Source: Acheta domesticus
Taxonomy: Eukaryota; Arthropoda; Insecta; Orthoptera; Gryllidae
Assembly (NCBI GenBank): GCA_031308135.1
Contig: JAHLJT010003656.1
Coordinates: 73,302,984 to 73,366,983 of the forward strand
Direction: 5' to 3'
Length of the DNA: 64,000 nucleotides
Shown piece after piece: positions 1 to 13,700 of this stretch. A program made the translations under genes and the position numbers. The notes beneath the pieces are model-generated. The model was not told where the DNA came from, did not search any database, and was given only the letters and a program-made list of their open reading frames with translations. How positions within the stretch are numbered: the first letter of the stretch is position 1; each line of letters begins with the position of its first letter.

Positions 1-1245
1 GAAAAATTGCTCGATCAACTTCGAAGCACAGAGTCAAAATAAAATGAAAAAAACTTCTTCTCTCTTTGATCATTCACTGCATCAATAGCTGTTTTCAATA
101 CTCGTTCGGATGCCCATTGTACTGCACCGCTTCATCACAAAAAATGTCTAAGTCCAATTTCTCAAAATCTCGAATTCATCCAACATGGATTCGACGTTAC
201 TGTCGCCTCTGACTCGAAAGAAGTGTTTTTAAAATCATGTCGATTCACCACGTCACCTCGTAATAGAAAAATGCCGGCGAATTTCATTCTTGCATTTTCA
301 TTGTTGTTTTCCCAATTTTTCTAAAATGCAGAATATAAGTTATTCTGACATGACTATGCGTCTATATATTAACGCTTTTGCCCAATGTTAAAGTTTTTTT
401 TGGCCCAAACATATATTTTTGATATTTTATACGTCGAAAATGCTTAATTTCTCTGTCGAAATTATACACCAATTCGTCACTTGTTTTGATATTATTAATT
501 TGTAATATTTCTTCAGCTCAGAAATTCAACGTGTTATAAGTCTTTTGGATCTGTTATAATTTTTATTAAATTCAGACAACGACGATTTACAATGCCTCTC
601 GTTGCCTAATTAAGGTTTCTTCATACAATTTTTATATTTAAGTTATTGCATCTGACACGTCACTGGGACTTTTCTCCAATCTTCATATTCTAAATTTAAA
701 TGAACCCGTCGTCCGATCATGTTCAAACAAAGACTACAATGTTTATTTATTTACTTTCCAATTAACTGTATGGTCAGATTTCATTTCAAAATTACTAAAT
801 CCAATGTGTTTCCAAAATCGTCGAAATATGGCTTTCCGCGGTGCACTGTTCTTCTGTCTTGTTGCTATCGATTCATGTACACGTTGTTTTATTAATTACA
901 GTTTAATAAATATTTATCTTTCTTTCACAATTGTTTTTGGGGAATGTGCCAGACATGAAATCATTACAACCAGTATTCTTTATAGTTAAAATTGTAAAAA
1001 GTTTTTTGAAGATTATTTCATTGAATCTAGTAAAATTAGGATTGTTTCAAAACTATACTTTAGTACACTTTTTAAAAAATATAAATAAAACTTTTTTTTC
1101 AACTCCTGTTTCTCTCATTGGTTTTATTTGAAAGGAAAAAATTGACTAAAATTGTTGGCATGTAATTTTTAAGATCAACTCTCCTCTTTCAAGGCAAGAC
1201 TCCAAGGTGAGAATTATTTCTTTTAATAAATTATTTTGACTGAAT
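1..1245. other. AT-rich flank downstream of caskin
   Basis: Very AT-rich, with only chance open frames of 61-66 codons. I recognise no gene, RNA or repeat. Confidence 0.5.
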
Positions 1246-2362
1246 TTTATTTATACCCATAGGCAAAGGATAGTCAGACATCGTAATTTCGTTATTTGAT
1301 GTAAATTTTGGCCATAAAATAAGTAATTTTCAAATATATGTAATTCCTTATTTTATATGAATTGCAGGAAGGTTTAGGGGAAAAGTCATTAAAAACTCAC
1401 AATGTGTATTTTAACTTTATATTTCTTTTTATATATATACACTTTATATTATTTAAACTAACAGGGTGAACATAGATGAGTCAGTGGGTACTGTTACATT
1501 GAGTTCACAGGCAAGTGGTACTCAACGGAGTTAGGAATGTTCCCTCAAGTATCTGTGCGTCTGGCCCAGGTGACCCTCCGGCCACATTGCAGGTGATGAA
1601 AGCCTTGGCACCCTCAGCTCACATTAATGGAGGTCTCATTATTTCCAGCTAATCTACAGCTTCCTAGAGTCTAGTGTGGCATATTATATTGCTATTTTTG
1701 TACAAAAATCTACAAGTTAATAATAAACTATACACATAGGTCTGTGTCTGGCATAGTCTGCACCTCATTACAAAACAGTACAACTAACAAGTTGAGAGAG
1801 TTGTGGGTCCTGCTAGCAAGATATCCATCAACAATAGAAGAGAACTCAAACAAACACTTTGCATCTCAAATGATCAATATCAAATTTCTTAAAAAAAGGA
1901 ATTGTTCTAAAGGTTATGATATAACTTTTCAAAGATAGTTACCAATAAAATCCCAAATACAGAAATATCATTGGAAAGGGGTGTATTCATGAATAAACCT
2001 GGCACTTCATTTGGTGGATAAACATTGTTGCCAATGACAAATATTGAGAGAACATAACTATGGAATGTTCATTTCTACAATATAACACAGTGTACAATTT
2101 GACATTAAAACACACTGCTCATAATTTGCTCTGTGCTTGAAACTCACTCTTCATTGGTTATTTCATGTCTCATTCAGGAATACACCAACACAATACTACT
2201 TCTGCCTTGGGACAAGCTGTAATCGGCAAATCTTTTCAAACTCTTGACTTCAATTAATAATTCCCAACCACAACTTGCAGACAATTTCTTCTTCTCCTGG
2301 TGCCCAACCCCCCACAAGAAACACCCCTTTGTCAGGATGCCCTTGGTCTAGGAACTAACAGC
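1246..2362 (-). other. ckn: probable caskin 3' untranslated region
   Basis: Sequence following the stop codon on the minus strand. The first canonical AATAAA polyadenylation signal on that strand (TTTATT on plus) is at 1246-1251, giving a UTR of about 1.1 kb. The end is uncertain: non-canonical signals at about 1417-1445 (TATAAA) could end the transcript sooner. No open frame or repeat is recognised. Confidence 0.4.
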
Positions 2363-2480
2363 TCACTGACTCAGACCCTGACGTTTCTCTTCTTCAAGCA
2401 TGGCATCCAGTTCATCAGTCAGGTTGGCCAACATGTTGCCAATGTCGTTCAGCACATCAGCTGGCTCCTTGGACTCAGAT
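2363..2480 (-). CDS. ckn: caskin last coding exon, C-terminal tail and stop
   Basis: 118 bp of coding sequence after acceptor CTTTTACAG, ending in TGA at 2363-2365. It encodes [10 protein letters not shown], then the amphipathic helix [20 protein letters not shown], and EKRQGLSQ. This short helix is the most conserved signature of the caskin C-terminus (the Pfam caskin-tail family) and fixes the gene's identity and 3' end. Confidence 0.93.
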
Positions 2481-5400
2481 CTGTAAAAGAGAAAAACAAT
2501 TGTCTCAGTGAAATATTTTACACAACATGTACACAACAAAATTCACAATATACACCACAATAATTATTCTTAAATATGGAACATTTTGTACTTTAAAAAA
2601 TGTCCTTTAAAATGTTAATATCTATTGTGATTGCACAAAGATTTTCCAAAAAAAATAAGTCATTATTTTCTTCTTTTTAGTTTCATTAGAAATAATAGGA
2701 AAATCCATAATTACCTTATTTTTAAGCAAACCCACAGCAACTTATTTATATACAAAATTAAAAAGTTAATGACTTTCACTTACAAATCATGAAGAGATGA
2801 GATAACATTGTAAGCTTTTTCTCCATAAACACAAAAGCCCTTTGCTCAAAAGCAAAATTGACTAATTTTCTGGGAGTTTAGAAACAATAGTTTACTTCTA
2901 TATCTGCCCCTTTCTTCCTATTTTATTTGCTTAATCTTTAAAATACATTTCAGAAAGTAAAGCTAACGACGGAGAAACCAAACATCAATTCTTACCTTTC
3001 TCTTAGCGCCTTCTGACTAGCAGCGAGATCGCTGGGTAACCGTTTTGGTGGTGTATACTCTAAGGAGAGAGAAAAAACAGAAAACAATGTTAAATTGTGA
3101 ATACATACGTCTTTACATGTTGGGTTAGAATGGAATTGTCAAAGGGTAATTTGATGGATATAGGATACAAAAAATGGAATGCCAACTTTTCATTCCATAC
3201 CCTTATGATGTTTAGAAAGCACAAACATCTGTATCTCACATACACGACAATGAATATACAGAAGTTTTGAATTGCTAGTAAAATAAATTAAAAGAAGAAG
3301 AGAAATTTTAGTATTAGAGAGAGGGAATCTATAAACATTTGGGAAGTCAGGGTAAGATATGCAAGACAAAGTTAACACATCGAAAGATAGAAGGACGATG
3401 CGGGAAATTTTAAGCTAAGAGAAAGCAACAGAGATAAAAAACACAGGAAGCACAGAAGAGAAAAGAGGTACAGGCAAGCAAAAATGAGAGCAAAGTATAG
3501 CACTGAGAGGAAATTCACAATAAACAGAACTCACCAGTTTTTGGATAGTCCATTGTTGTGAGGGTTGGATGAGGCCGAGTAGCTCTCTGCTTTATGGTTC
3601 CAGCATTTTCATTGGCAAAAGGGAGGGAGTCAGACTCTGTACTGGAACTTGACTGCAAGAAGGAAAATAAATATTATGTAGAAAAAAAAATGATAATGAA
3701 TATATGAATGGACATACAAATTAATAATTCTTCAGTTTTCTAAATTTTGTTATAAACCATGGCAATAGCATTAATTTTGTTTAATTGTCTGTTAATCTGT
3801 CTTTTCCCACAATGAAACTAATATGAGTTGTTCATCCAAAATATGGTGAAAAAAAATTAAGCAATAATATATTTTCTATTTCTTATATGATAGTATCATA
3901 CACCCCAGAAACTCCAATTATTCATTGGACATAAGGACACATCACTAATCACAAACATCAGCTATCATTCTTTCTTCATATGCAAGACAAGAGGAAAAAT
4001 TAATAAGAATAGATTGACACTTATTTTTCAGAAACTATTCAAGGATGCTTCCAGTAAAAGGAGAGCAAATTACAAAATGCAATTGTTTTTAATTTTTCTT
4101 TCACAATTTCTATATTACTTTGAGTAAATCAATTTATAAACTGACTTAAAAATGAATATCTGTATATTTTTCATGTTTATTTTCTAAATAAAACTACTTT
4201 TCCTACTAGAAATAGTTTGAAAGAAACACTGTACACATTGTTTAATATTAAACTATATTAAGTTAATTGCTAATTGCCAGGGAATGGATTTCTATGTAAA
4301 TACATTTTTACTAAATAAGCTAATATTGATACGTACCAATTTGCATTATCTTTATTTATTATCATTATCATTACATTTATTATCACACCTATTATCTTAT
4401 TATTAGATTTATGTTTCACAATGTGCAGTGTTGAAAAATGGTACTTTTATTTTCCATATTTCTTATAAAGTCAGTCCATATACTAGCATTTTAAGCTGAA
4501 CACTGAAATTTCACTAAATATTAAAAATGCATCTCAACAATAAGAGCTTAAAATTTTTAGTAATTCCTGAAAGTTTTGAGTTTTTTGAAAATTAGGGAGA
4601 ATTGACATTGGGAAAGCAAGTTAAGAAACTTAAAAATGAATGTCTGTATATTTTTAGTTCATGTAAAGAATAGATCCACTCTCCAGCCCTGAGGCCCTAT
4701 CTGAGGGGTCTGAGTGTTCTGCTGGGCAAAGGGGGGCATGAGGAGGCATGAGAACTGTTGGATTTGTTTGACAGATGACCTTGAGACCTCGAAGGTTTGT
4801 GGAAAATGCACCTTGTTTCAGTATCCACATTACCCCCTCTCCTTCCCTTCTCCCAGCCTCTCTGAGGCTGCCACCCTGATATCACATGATGTCACAGAGA
4901 CTGAGACATTAGAATTCAACTTATACAGCTCCTCATTGTCATGTACAATACAGAATACTACATGTTGGTTCTGTTCCACTGTATTAATCTCTCTATTAAG
5001 ACAGTGTAAAATGCCAAAAGTAGAACAGTCAACCAGAAGTTACTTTCAGAATATAAAGATGAAGGTTTATCAACTGACAATAACATATTATTGTACTATA
5101 GTCATTTTTTATCATATTATCATATTTTATCATGTAATTCCACATTTTGTTAGAAATAAGTACATATTTCATTCCCATTTTGTTAGAAATATTTACATAT
5201 TTCATATGTTTTTAGTATATATAAATCCATTCCCTTCTGATAGCATAATTAAAATAAAATCACAAATAATATGAAATTTAAAACATTTATACATTATACA
5301 AATATATTCATTCTGTAAATGTTCATGATGTGGAAGAAACCTCGCTTTAAATTTCTTATGATTGTGACCAAACACTAGAGTCAACAAAGAATCTAAAAAA

Positions 5401-7665
5401 ATACACCAAGTAAAGTATCAGATCCAAAATGCTGTGAAAGTGTGAATAAACAGCATGAGACTTGAAATCATGAATTATACTGTGAGTAAAGAGAAAGACC
5501 ATCCATCCATGTCTTCCATCTTACCTTAAAACTGGCATCAGAACCATTTCGGCTCTGCTGCAGTGCAAGGGAGCTGAGCAAGTCTTGCTCAGCAGCATGA
5601 GCCTCAGCACCGGCTGGCATTGCAGTCCATGAGCGCGACAGTGCTGAGAGACGAGCAGTGGGAGGAGACCCTGGCGCAGGTGGAGGAGGCAGCGGCAGCT
5701 CGTCTTCAGTGCCACTGGCCAGCTCATCAGAACTGGGGTAGGCAGGCAAGGACAACGGCGAGGATGCCGTGGAATGCAGATCCACTGTTACCTGTGGGAA
5801 CAACAAGCAGTCACAAATGTGTTCATCACAATGTTGGAGCTCAAAGAAACTCTTAGAATGACTTCTTAAACTGAGGTTTTTCATTGATTTAGCCATTTAA
5901 TTCATACTTTTGTGTAGGCCCATTTGCGTTTAGAAATATTTTAATTATGCTATAAGTTCAGAATAATAAACAAAGGGAATGTCTACTACAATATAAATCA
6001 AATAATACATGAACCAGGGTTGACGGGAGATTAGTTCACAATTGAAGTATTTTAGTTTCTTTATGGTATAAATAACAAATAATTTCAGAAGGTTGAGCCC
6101 CCAAAAGCCTTTAGTATATTAATAAATCCTGAAGAGATAGTCTGTCATTGGAAAAAGGGCAGAGAAGGAGAGGAAAGTTCTTTCATATTTTCTTTTGCTG
6201 AATGTAAATGAAACACATGCTTTCATGTTTGCAGGCAAATGTATACTTTTTGAGTTAACAGCTATGGGAATGTTCACAAAGACGAGTCCACGCCGTTAAA
6301 TTTGCCTCTCGCAAAAACCCTCTGAGTGCCTCATTGATTGATTAATGATTCCGGGAGCGTCAACTGCTAAGGCTACTAGAGCCGTATGTGTAGTGCATGT
6401 TTTATTGTAGGAGGAGGTGGTAATGCCCTCGCTGAATGGCGAAATCCGGCGCCGACCTGACTGCCGTCTAGTGGGATTTTCCCCAAGCAGGTATTTCCCA
6501 CCAGCTGGGCACTATCCCAGGCAGGACAATCTCTAATCGCTCCCGCCTGGTTTCCTGGCATATGTGCTAGTGTGGTGCATGTAAGTGTGTAAGGGGTGAC
6601 GATAGGACAAGGTAAAGAAGCGCGCACGCTCCGTGACCCGTTTGTTAAGGTACTGCTCCGGCAGTCGCCTGTTACTGGTAAGAGATACTATTCGAAACTA
6701 CCGTTCATTGCAGCCGGCCGCTGGAATTCTTCTCCAGACTGAGGCTTAATTCGACCTCCCTGTAGTGTCGAAAATCCTGCCACACAGGACTCGAATCCTC
6801 CGCCAGAGGCGCTGCAGGGACATGCAATTGATGCCCTAAGGCAGTGGTGTCAAGGTCTTCTACCGGCGACAGTGGCACGCGTCATGGCACCGTAGCATGC
6901 CACGAGCTTCTCTGCGCAACTAGCGTCGGGAAAAGGAAATATTAGTAACCCCGCCGTTTTACAATAGGGATGGCTTTATCTCTGGTGGCGGCTTAATGAA
7001 CTGCGTTGAGAGGCGATTTCGTCGTGGCACTCGTGTCACGGGCTCGTGGCATCGACCTTGACAACACTGTCCTAAGGCGGTCCGGCGACTCACCGTGGTC
7101 TGGTTGGCGGCGGAGGGCTCTGCGCCGGAGCCCGAGGCCTTGGGCACGGGCCCGCTGCAGTCGATGACGACGTCTGCGGCGCCGGCGGGGGCGGCGGAGC
7201 CCGCGCCGCCTCCCGCCGACGACTGTCGCTTGGGCGGCGAGGGCGGCCGCTTCTTGGGCGTGCCGCGCGGGCTGTCGGCGCCCGCCCCCGCCGCCGCCGC
7301 CGCCGCCGCCCCCAGCGGCTCCAGGTTGTACTTGGAGATGTCGATGAGGTCGCGCGGCAGCGGCTTGTAGAAGGCGCCCGGCGGCGCCGGGGGCGGCGGC
7401 TCGGCCTTGGTGGCGGCGATCTTGGCGACCGGGCGCGGGCGCACCAGCCCTCGCGGCCGCGGCAGCGTGCCCCCGCCCTCGTGCAGCGCCACCGCCTGCG
7501 GACAACCACACACCACCTCACCTGCTGCACTTCCCCTCCACTGGGGGGGGGGCATCCCCCCCCCACACACACACAACAAAAGACCTGGAATGTTCGTTCG
7601 TAACCTTCTTTTATTTGGCAAAATCGATTTAAATATCGATTTAATAAATTTATGTTAGAATAGTG

Positions 7666-7713
<48 letters not shown>

Positions 7714-10700
7714 TAACAAATGTTTATTATTTAACAAAAATCTGAATGCCCCCTCCAAAATGATAGTCTCGATCTGCCCCTCTCTCCCCTCCACGCCCTC
7801 CCCCCATACTCGTTTTCGATGGGACGTGCATCCGATTTTTGGTGGCCTAAAATGATGCTTTTTGGAGGTATTCGGTTAAAATACGGCGCAATTTCGACCG
7901 CGAGTCCTTGTTGTCCGCTTGCCGGATGGAATCGATCCCTTCTCTTGAACCATGGGCATCACCAGCACTTAGTTATTGGGGGTGGGGGTGGATTCAGTAG
8001 ATAACGGGATTGTGAGAGACGCCCCCATAGCCAAGTGTGTAGCTGAGCTTTGGTTTTGCATAAAATGTAATACATTTTTTATTGATTAGCTCAAATCTTC
8101 AAATAATTATGCGTGCATCAGGGTCAGAAATCTTCAGGTGTTCGTTAAAGTAGTATATGCATGAAAGGCATTTATGAAACGTACTTTTAGCTCACGTTCG
8201 CATTGCTGTGCACTTGAACAAAGGTATACGTATTACGAATAGTTACCAAACTAAGATGAAAATTGAATGGACCTGCGCAATAGCCAGGATTTGCATCAGA
8301 GTAAAGTCAGCTTTAATCGATATTAAACACTTGCCATAATGCTAAAAGCTCTACCAACACTTGTTCACTCCCACAATTAGTTTTTTTGTTGTTATTGGAT
8401 AAGATATTTTTACATGTCCACTATTTTCATTTTTAATTAGTGAATCAGAAATAGAAATAGTGAACAGTTCACTCGAATAGTGAACGGTTCACTCGAATAG
8501 TAAACGGTTCACTCGAATAGTAAACGGTTCACTCGAATAGTAAACGGTTCACTCAAATAGTAAACGGTTCACTCGAATAGTAAACGGTTCACTCGAATAG
8601 TAAACGGTTCACTCGAATAGTAAACAGTTCACTCGAAGAGTGATCAGTTCACTCGAATAGTGATTATTTGGCAATCCTCGACTAGAGCAATGAAACTCCC
8701 TAACATCCCCCCCCCCCGGTTTTCCACGTTTACCAGAAGGTGTTCCCCATGCAGAGGCGTATCTCTGGTATGGCAGACTTGGCACGTGCCATGAGCGCCA
8801 CTAGCAAAGGGCGGTATTTAGTGTATAAGCGCTTAAACAAATAACGTCAACCCTAATTTGAAGTAATCTGTCAGGGTCAGATTCTATGCTTGCCATGGAC
8901 GCCGGATTACCTATATGGTCCGATTAAAATAAGTTGGTGATTGACAGTTGTGTTTCTGAAGCTGTTACTTCACACAATATGGGTGCATGATTTGGTTACT
9001 TTTATAAGTATTAATTTGAAGAGTTCATTTTCGTGTCCCCGGAACACGTGCTCGGTGGTACGCAACCTGTCAACGTCGCTCCTTTTTATTCCCTACTGTC
9101 AATCACCAACTTCTTTTAATCGGAGCATAGATACGCCTCCGCCTCCACGCCTGTACAACAAACCCCTCCAACACCGCATTCAGCCACGCGCCGGCGCCGG
9201 CGACGCACCTCGTTGGTGGGCGTGATGTCGCCGTCGTCGTAGGAGCGCGGCCGCCAGCCGCAGGGGCCCGGCGCCATGTGCGCGGCGTAGTAGAAGGTGT
9301 GCGTGTGCTCGGCGCTGAAGGTGTGGCAGGCGGCGCCGGCCGCGCGCTCCCGCTCGCCGGCGTCCTCCAGCGACTCCAGCGACTTGCCGCGCCCGCCGCG
9401 GATCTGCAACGCCCGCGACCACGTCGCCCCGCCTCAGCACACCACGCTCGCGTTTACGCCCTATCATTTTTTGTTTTAAAGAAATTCTAAGATTCACACA
9501 CATTTAAAATATTAGAATATTAATTTCCAAAAATGCAAAGGTTTGCTTGTAGCATATTTTTAGTCAGTCAGTGAGTCAATCAATTAGTCGGTGAGTTTCG
9601 TACGTATGAATACCGAGGACGTTAAGTACTTATGCTCCGATTAAAACAAGAAGTTCTTTCAAGATCACGAGCTGGCAGGAGAGGGGACACTATCATGGAA
9701 TCGCGAACTTTGTTACGACTTTTTGTATTGATGCTCTCGATTGGATGACAGTGTCCCCCTCTCTTTTCAGTTCGTGATCCTGGCAGGTCTTCGTGTTTTA
9801 ATCGAAATATAGCACGGTGTACGAGATATCTTACATCTTCGTACTTCATTATTAGTCAAGTTTACTGCATGTTATATCCCGGGAACTAAGTTTTCTTCTC
9901 ACGTATAAAACGTGACGTATACTTCGATTAAACGTCTCTTCAAGGTCACGAGCTGAAAAGAGAAGGGGACACTGTCATCCAATCGGGTGCTTCAATTCCA
10001 AAAAATTAAGTTGTAACGTCGGCCTGCGAGGATATCCTCTTCCAGGATCTCACTCCCCCCCCCCCCCAGTGGGACACTGCCCCTGCTGAGACAAGCGCTG
10101 AACTCTCATTGTATACAGAAGGGTTTTATTTATTTTCACATTAATTTGGATTACATATGTTTGATGTAAGGGGCAGTGTCGTTTGGTCATTCCTAGGACC
10201 CCTTAAATTGGAGTGAATTGTGAGGGATGTAAGCACAATGTGAGGGGTGCCAGAAATAATCCCTCATAGAAAGTTGGATGTCCCTTGCTTGAAAACTATT
10301 CATTTGCCTCTGACAGAAACACAATTCATAACTGGGCATTTTATGATTTTCACATTTTTCATATGTCTGTATTTTAGATACATCAACACAAGCAGTAGGA
10401 CTAAATATAATTTTGCTCACCTCTTACAGTTTTCTATTTTCAACAACTTTACTCTAACACGAAAATAAACAATTCAATATAACAATTTTAATTGCAAAAG
10501 GATTTTTGATTTTCCTTGCAGCAACAACGAATAAAATTTCAGCCTTCATACAACAAATACATGGCATTTTGTTTTCAGAAGGGAAGTTGGTATTTCGATG
10601 AAGGATACCAAGAATTGCAAATGAAGAGAATCAATGCATTTTATGTGAGAACTAAAACAAACCATTTGAGGGTGCTTCAAAAGTCCTTATGCTACACCTT

Positions 10701-13700
10701 AAAGAGTTATTGTGGGCAATTTTTTTATTACGCTTACTAGGAAGCAGGGTCCAATAGATCTAGTATTTTTTTAACCCATTTAATGTAGAATTATGTTCTT
10801 TTTTCATCTGTGAAATCATAACAAGAATCTAAAATTTTAAGGTGGAAAATTGTCAATAAGTGTCATTAAGAGTCTGAAATTTTATTCGCTTATCTGGAAA
10901 ATCTTCTTGTACTTTGTAGCCGTTTAAGCTACATCAAGAAAATTCAGAACTTGCTTCAGTTTATTAATATGTTACAATATGAATTCATTTTCTCAATAGT
11001 ATCAATAGTAAGGGGAAAGATCAACACCAACTTAAAGCTCAGTCAGTTGAAAACAATCAATCTAAAACGTTAATATCCCTTGGGGAAACCAAGCTTTCTC
11101 AGTTGAAGTAGAACAAAACAAAAAAAGATGGTTTTTGCAACACTTTTAAAGATTACTTTTGAATAATCACATAATTAAAGCAAATAAATCTATTAAACTT
11201 CAGTTACAGCAATAGCATCCATATAAAAAAAATGTATATTGTCCTCCACACTCCAAATCTAAATGTCAGTCAGATCCTAGCTTCCCCACATAAATACCAA
11301 TCCAAACAAGGTTTTTGAAGGAAATTTTTATTCCTCTCATTTAAACTAAAGAGAGAAATGTATAAGAAACAAAATTAATTTCTTAATAAATGTTTAAAAT
11401 GTTAAAAAAATTATCCTGTTTAAAATCACAGTCATTACTCATCACATATAATACTGTTAGGTAAACAATTCGGAATTCAGCAATTTGTTATAAATACATT
11501 GACACACAAAATATTCACAATTACTTTACCAAAATACACCATAATTACCAATTTATGTTTCATATTCTTTCTTATTATCTCTATTTTCATTTACTTTGAC
11601 ATCATCTGATGTTGTGAAAGTGCTTGCTTCTATGTTTTTAGAAGCCACTACGGGAAGCTTAAAAGCTGTCGTAACAGACTTTAGACAACAATTTCACTGT
11701 TTAAAAACAAACAGACCAAAAATTTAATGATACCTTATAATTTTTTTAACTTTTTAGTGTCAAATTCTAAAAATTTCACTCAATTTCACATTTATCTCAT
11801 CTTGGATTTTTTACTGTTGTTCAATAAAATAAATTCATTTACACTTTTATTATTATTTTTCAATTTAAGAATCGAAGAATTTAGAAGTAAATTCAGAAAA
11901 GTATCACAAAAATCTGTAAAAAGATTATTCAGGAAATTAAGAAATAATTTTTGAAGAGTAATTACAAAAAAATGTACTCACATAATCAAATGAACATGTC
12001 ACTACCATTTAACTCTGCACAATTAGATATTATTCAACTATTACACAAAACTCTATTCAAATAAAAACTTTTGAGATCATTTTTGTGTTAATCTACTTTT
12101 ACACTCTTCTATGATTAGTTACTATTTATGCAAGTAAACTAATAAAATTATAGTAGTTATACATATGTGAGTCTGAGAAAAACACAAACTACCCTCAGTA
12201 CTAAGCTATTGGCAGATACTGTGGGTGGCGCCCCATGCTAACATGCAAAGCTGTTGTTGGGGCAGCACTTTTAAGCAAACTTCCACTTCTTTTTCCACTT
12301 AATGACCTATTGAAAAATACACTTTGCAGAAAAAACCATACTATTATCATTTTTTTTGGAATAAAAAATGCACTTTAAACAATCACAGCATGCTGTATGT
12401 GAATCGTGCACAAAAATTAATGTTGATCAAGGAAACTAAAAACACATACAGCCTCTTGGGAAGCAAAATGAGCACTAAAGTTGAAAAATTATAATTCGAC
12501 TGATGGCTGGATTAAGACTCTTTGGTGTACTAATTAATTAAATATCCTTAAAACAATATTCACTTTCAAGTAAAACACAAATCAATTTTATATAGCAGCC
12601 TGTTCAATTTGCACGGGAAGACCTGAATGATGGATGAAATATCCACTTGAGAAAAAAGACATTTTGTGTTGATGTCTCAATCTCTCTAACTGCTTTTATG
12701 AAAACATAATTTCTTCTCATTCTCATAAATAAAAATAATTCTCTTGAAGTACTTTAGCATTAATTGGCACTCATATAAAAATGTCTACTGAACTGTTAAA
12801 TTACATCATTTTTCTTTTAAAAGTGACATCATATGAAATTATAAAGAGCATTGGAAAATCCTCCACGAGTAGGAAAATATCCAACCATTTAGACTTGTAA
12901 AAGAACTCCCATGCAAGTATGCCAAATTAATTAGTACACCTAATAAACAAACAAAATCAAACTTGAAAAACAAGAGTTGAGTGCATGAGTGGCTACCTTG
13001 ATGGGAACAATATCTGGACAATACATAGGTTGGAAGAACGGTGGTGGTGCGGTGGTCATAGTGGTGGTGGTGCTAAACACGTGGCCATGGCCCAGGCCGA
13101 GGCCAAGCAATTGCTGCCGGCTGCCCTCCAGCTCCCAGGGCTGGTGGAAGGAGTGGTACGCCGCGTGCACGTGGGCAGGGGGCATACAGTCGCCCTCATC
13201 CGGAGAGTGCAACCCCCCGCCAGGCCCCGTCGTGATCAACACGTCCTTGGGGAGAGAAACAGATACAGCCACACATGCAAAACTAAAGATTCGTATTAAT
13301 CCTAATGACAATGGCTGCACCATGACCTAATAACTAGCAGCTGGCATTTATTATTGCCAAATGTTTTCAGCACTGCCAGAGATAAGATTTTGCTGGTAGA
13401 AACATTAATTTTAAAAATTTTAAGAAATAACGATTTTCAAATTGTTAATAAAATGCATTAATTTATTCACTAATTGTAATAGCTACCCGCAGAAATCAGA
13501 TGTTATCTCTCTACAGTTCAAGATAATAAAAGTGTTCCAATATTGAATGTGATAAAAAAGACAAACTATATTTATTAGTGTTTGTGAAATAATGATTATA
13601 AGAAAGAAGCTGCTGATCATCTGCCATGGTGAGCTACAAACAGTACAGCATGCAACATTACAAGTTAACAGTAAATAGAAGTGGGGTATGTTTAACACAA

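Noticed and set aside
2300..2563. 87-codon plus-strand frame at the caskin 3' end
   Set aside because: Antisense shadow of the last caskin exon, which has better support (splice site, conserved tail).
4714..5274. 186-codon plus-strand frame
   Set aside because: Its second half is AT-rich sequence including a short duplication; no similarity recognised and it lies in a caskin intron.
6993..7572. Two further long frames (172 and 160 codons) over the 7.1 kb exon
   Set aside because: Arginine/alanine-rich shadows of the GC-rich caskin exon; only the frame continuous with the neighbouring exons is used.
8461..8660. CRISPR-like array
   Set aside because: Repeats are directly adjacent with no spacers, and the sequence is eukaryotic; it is a minisatellite.
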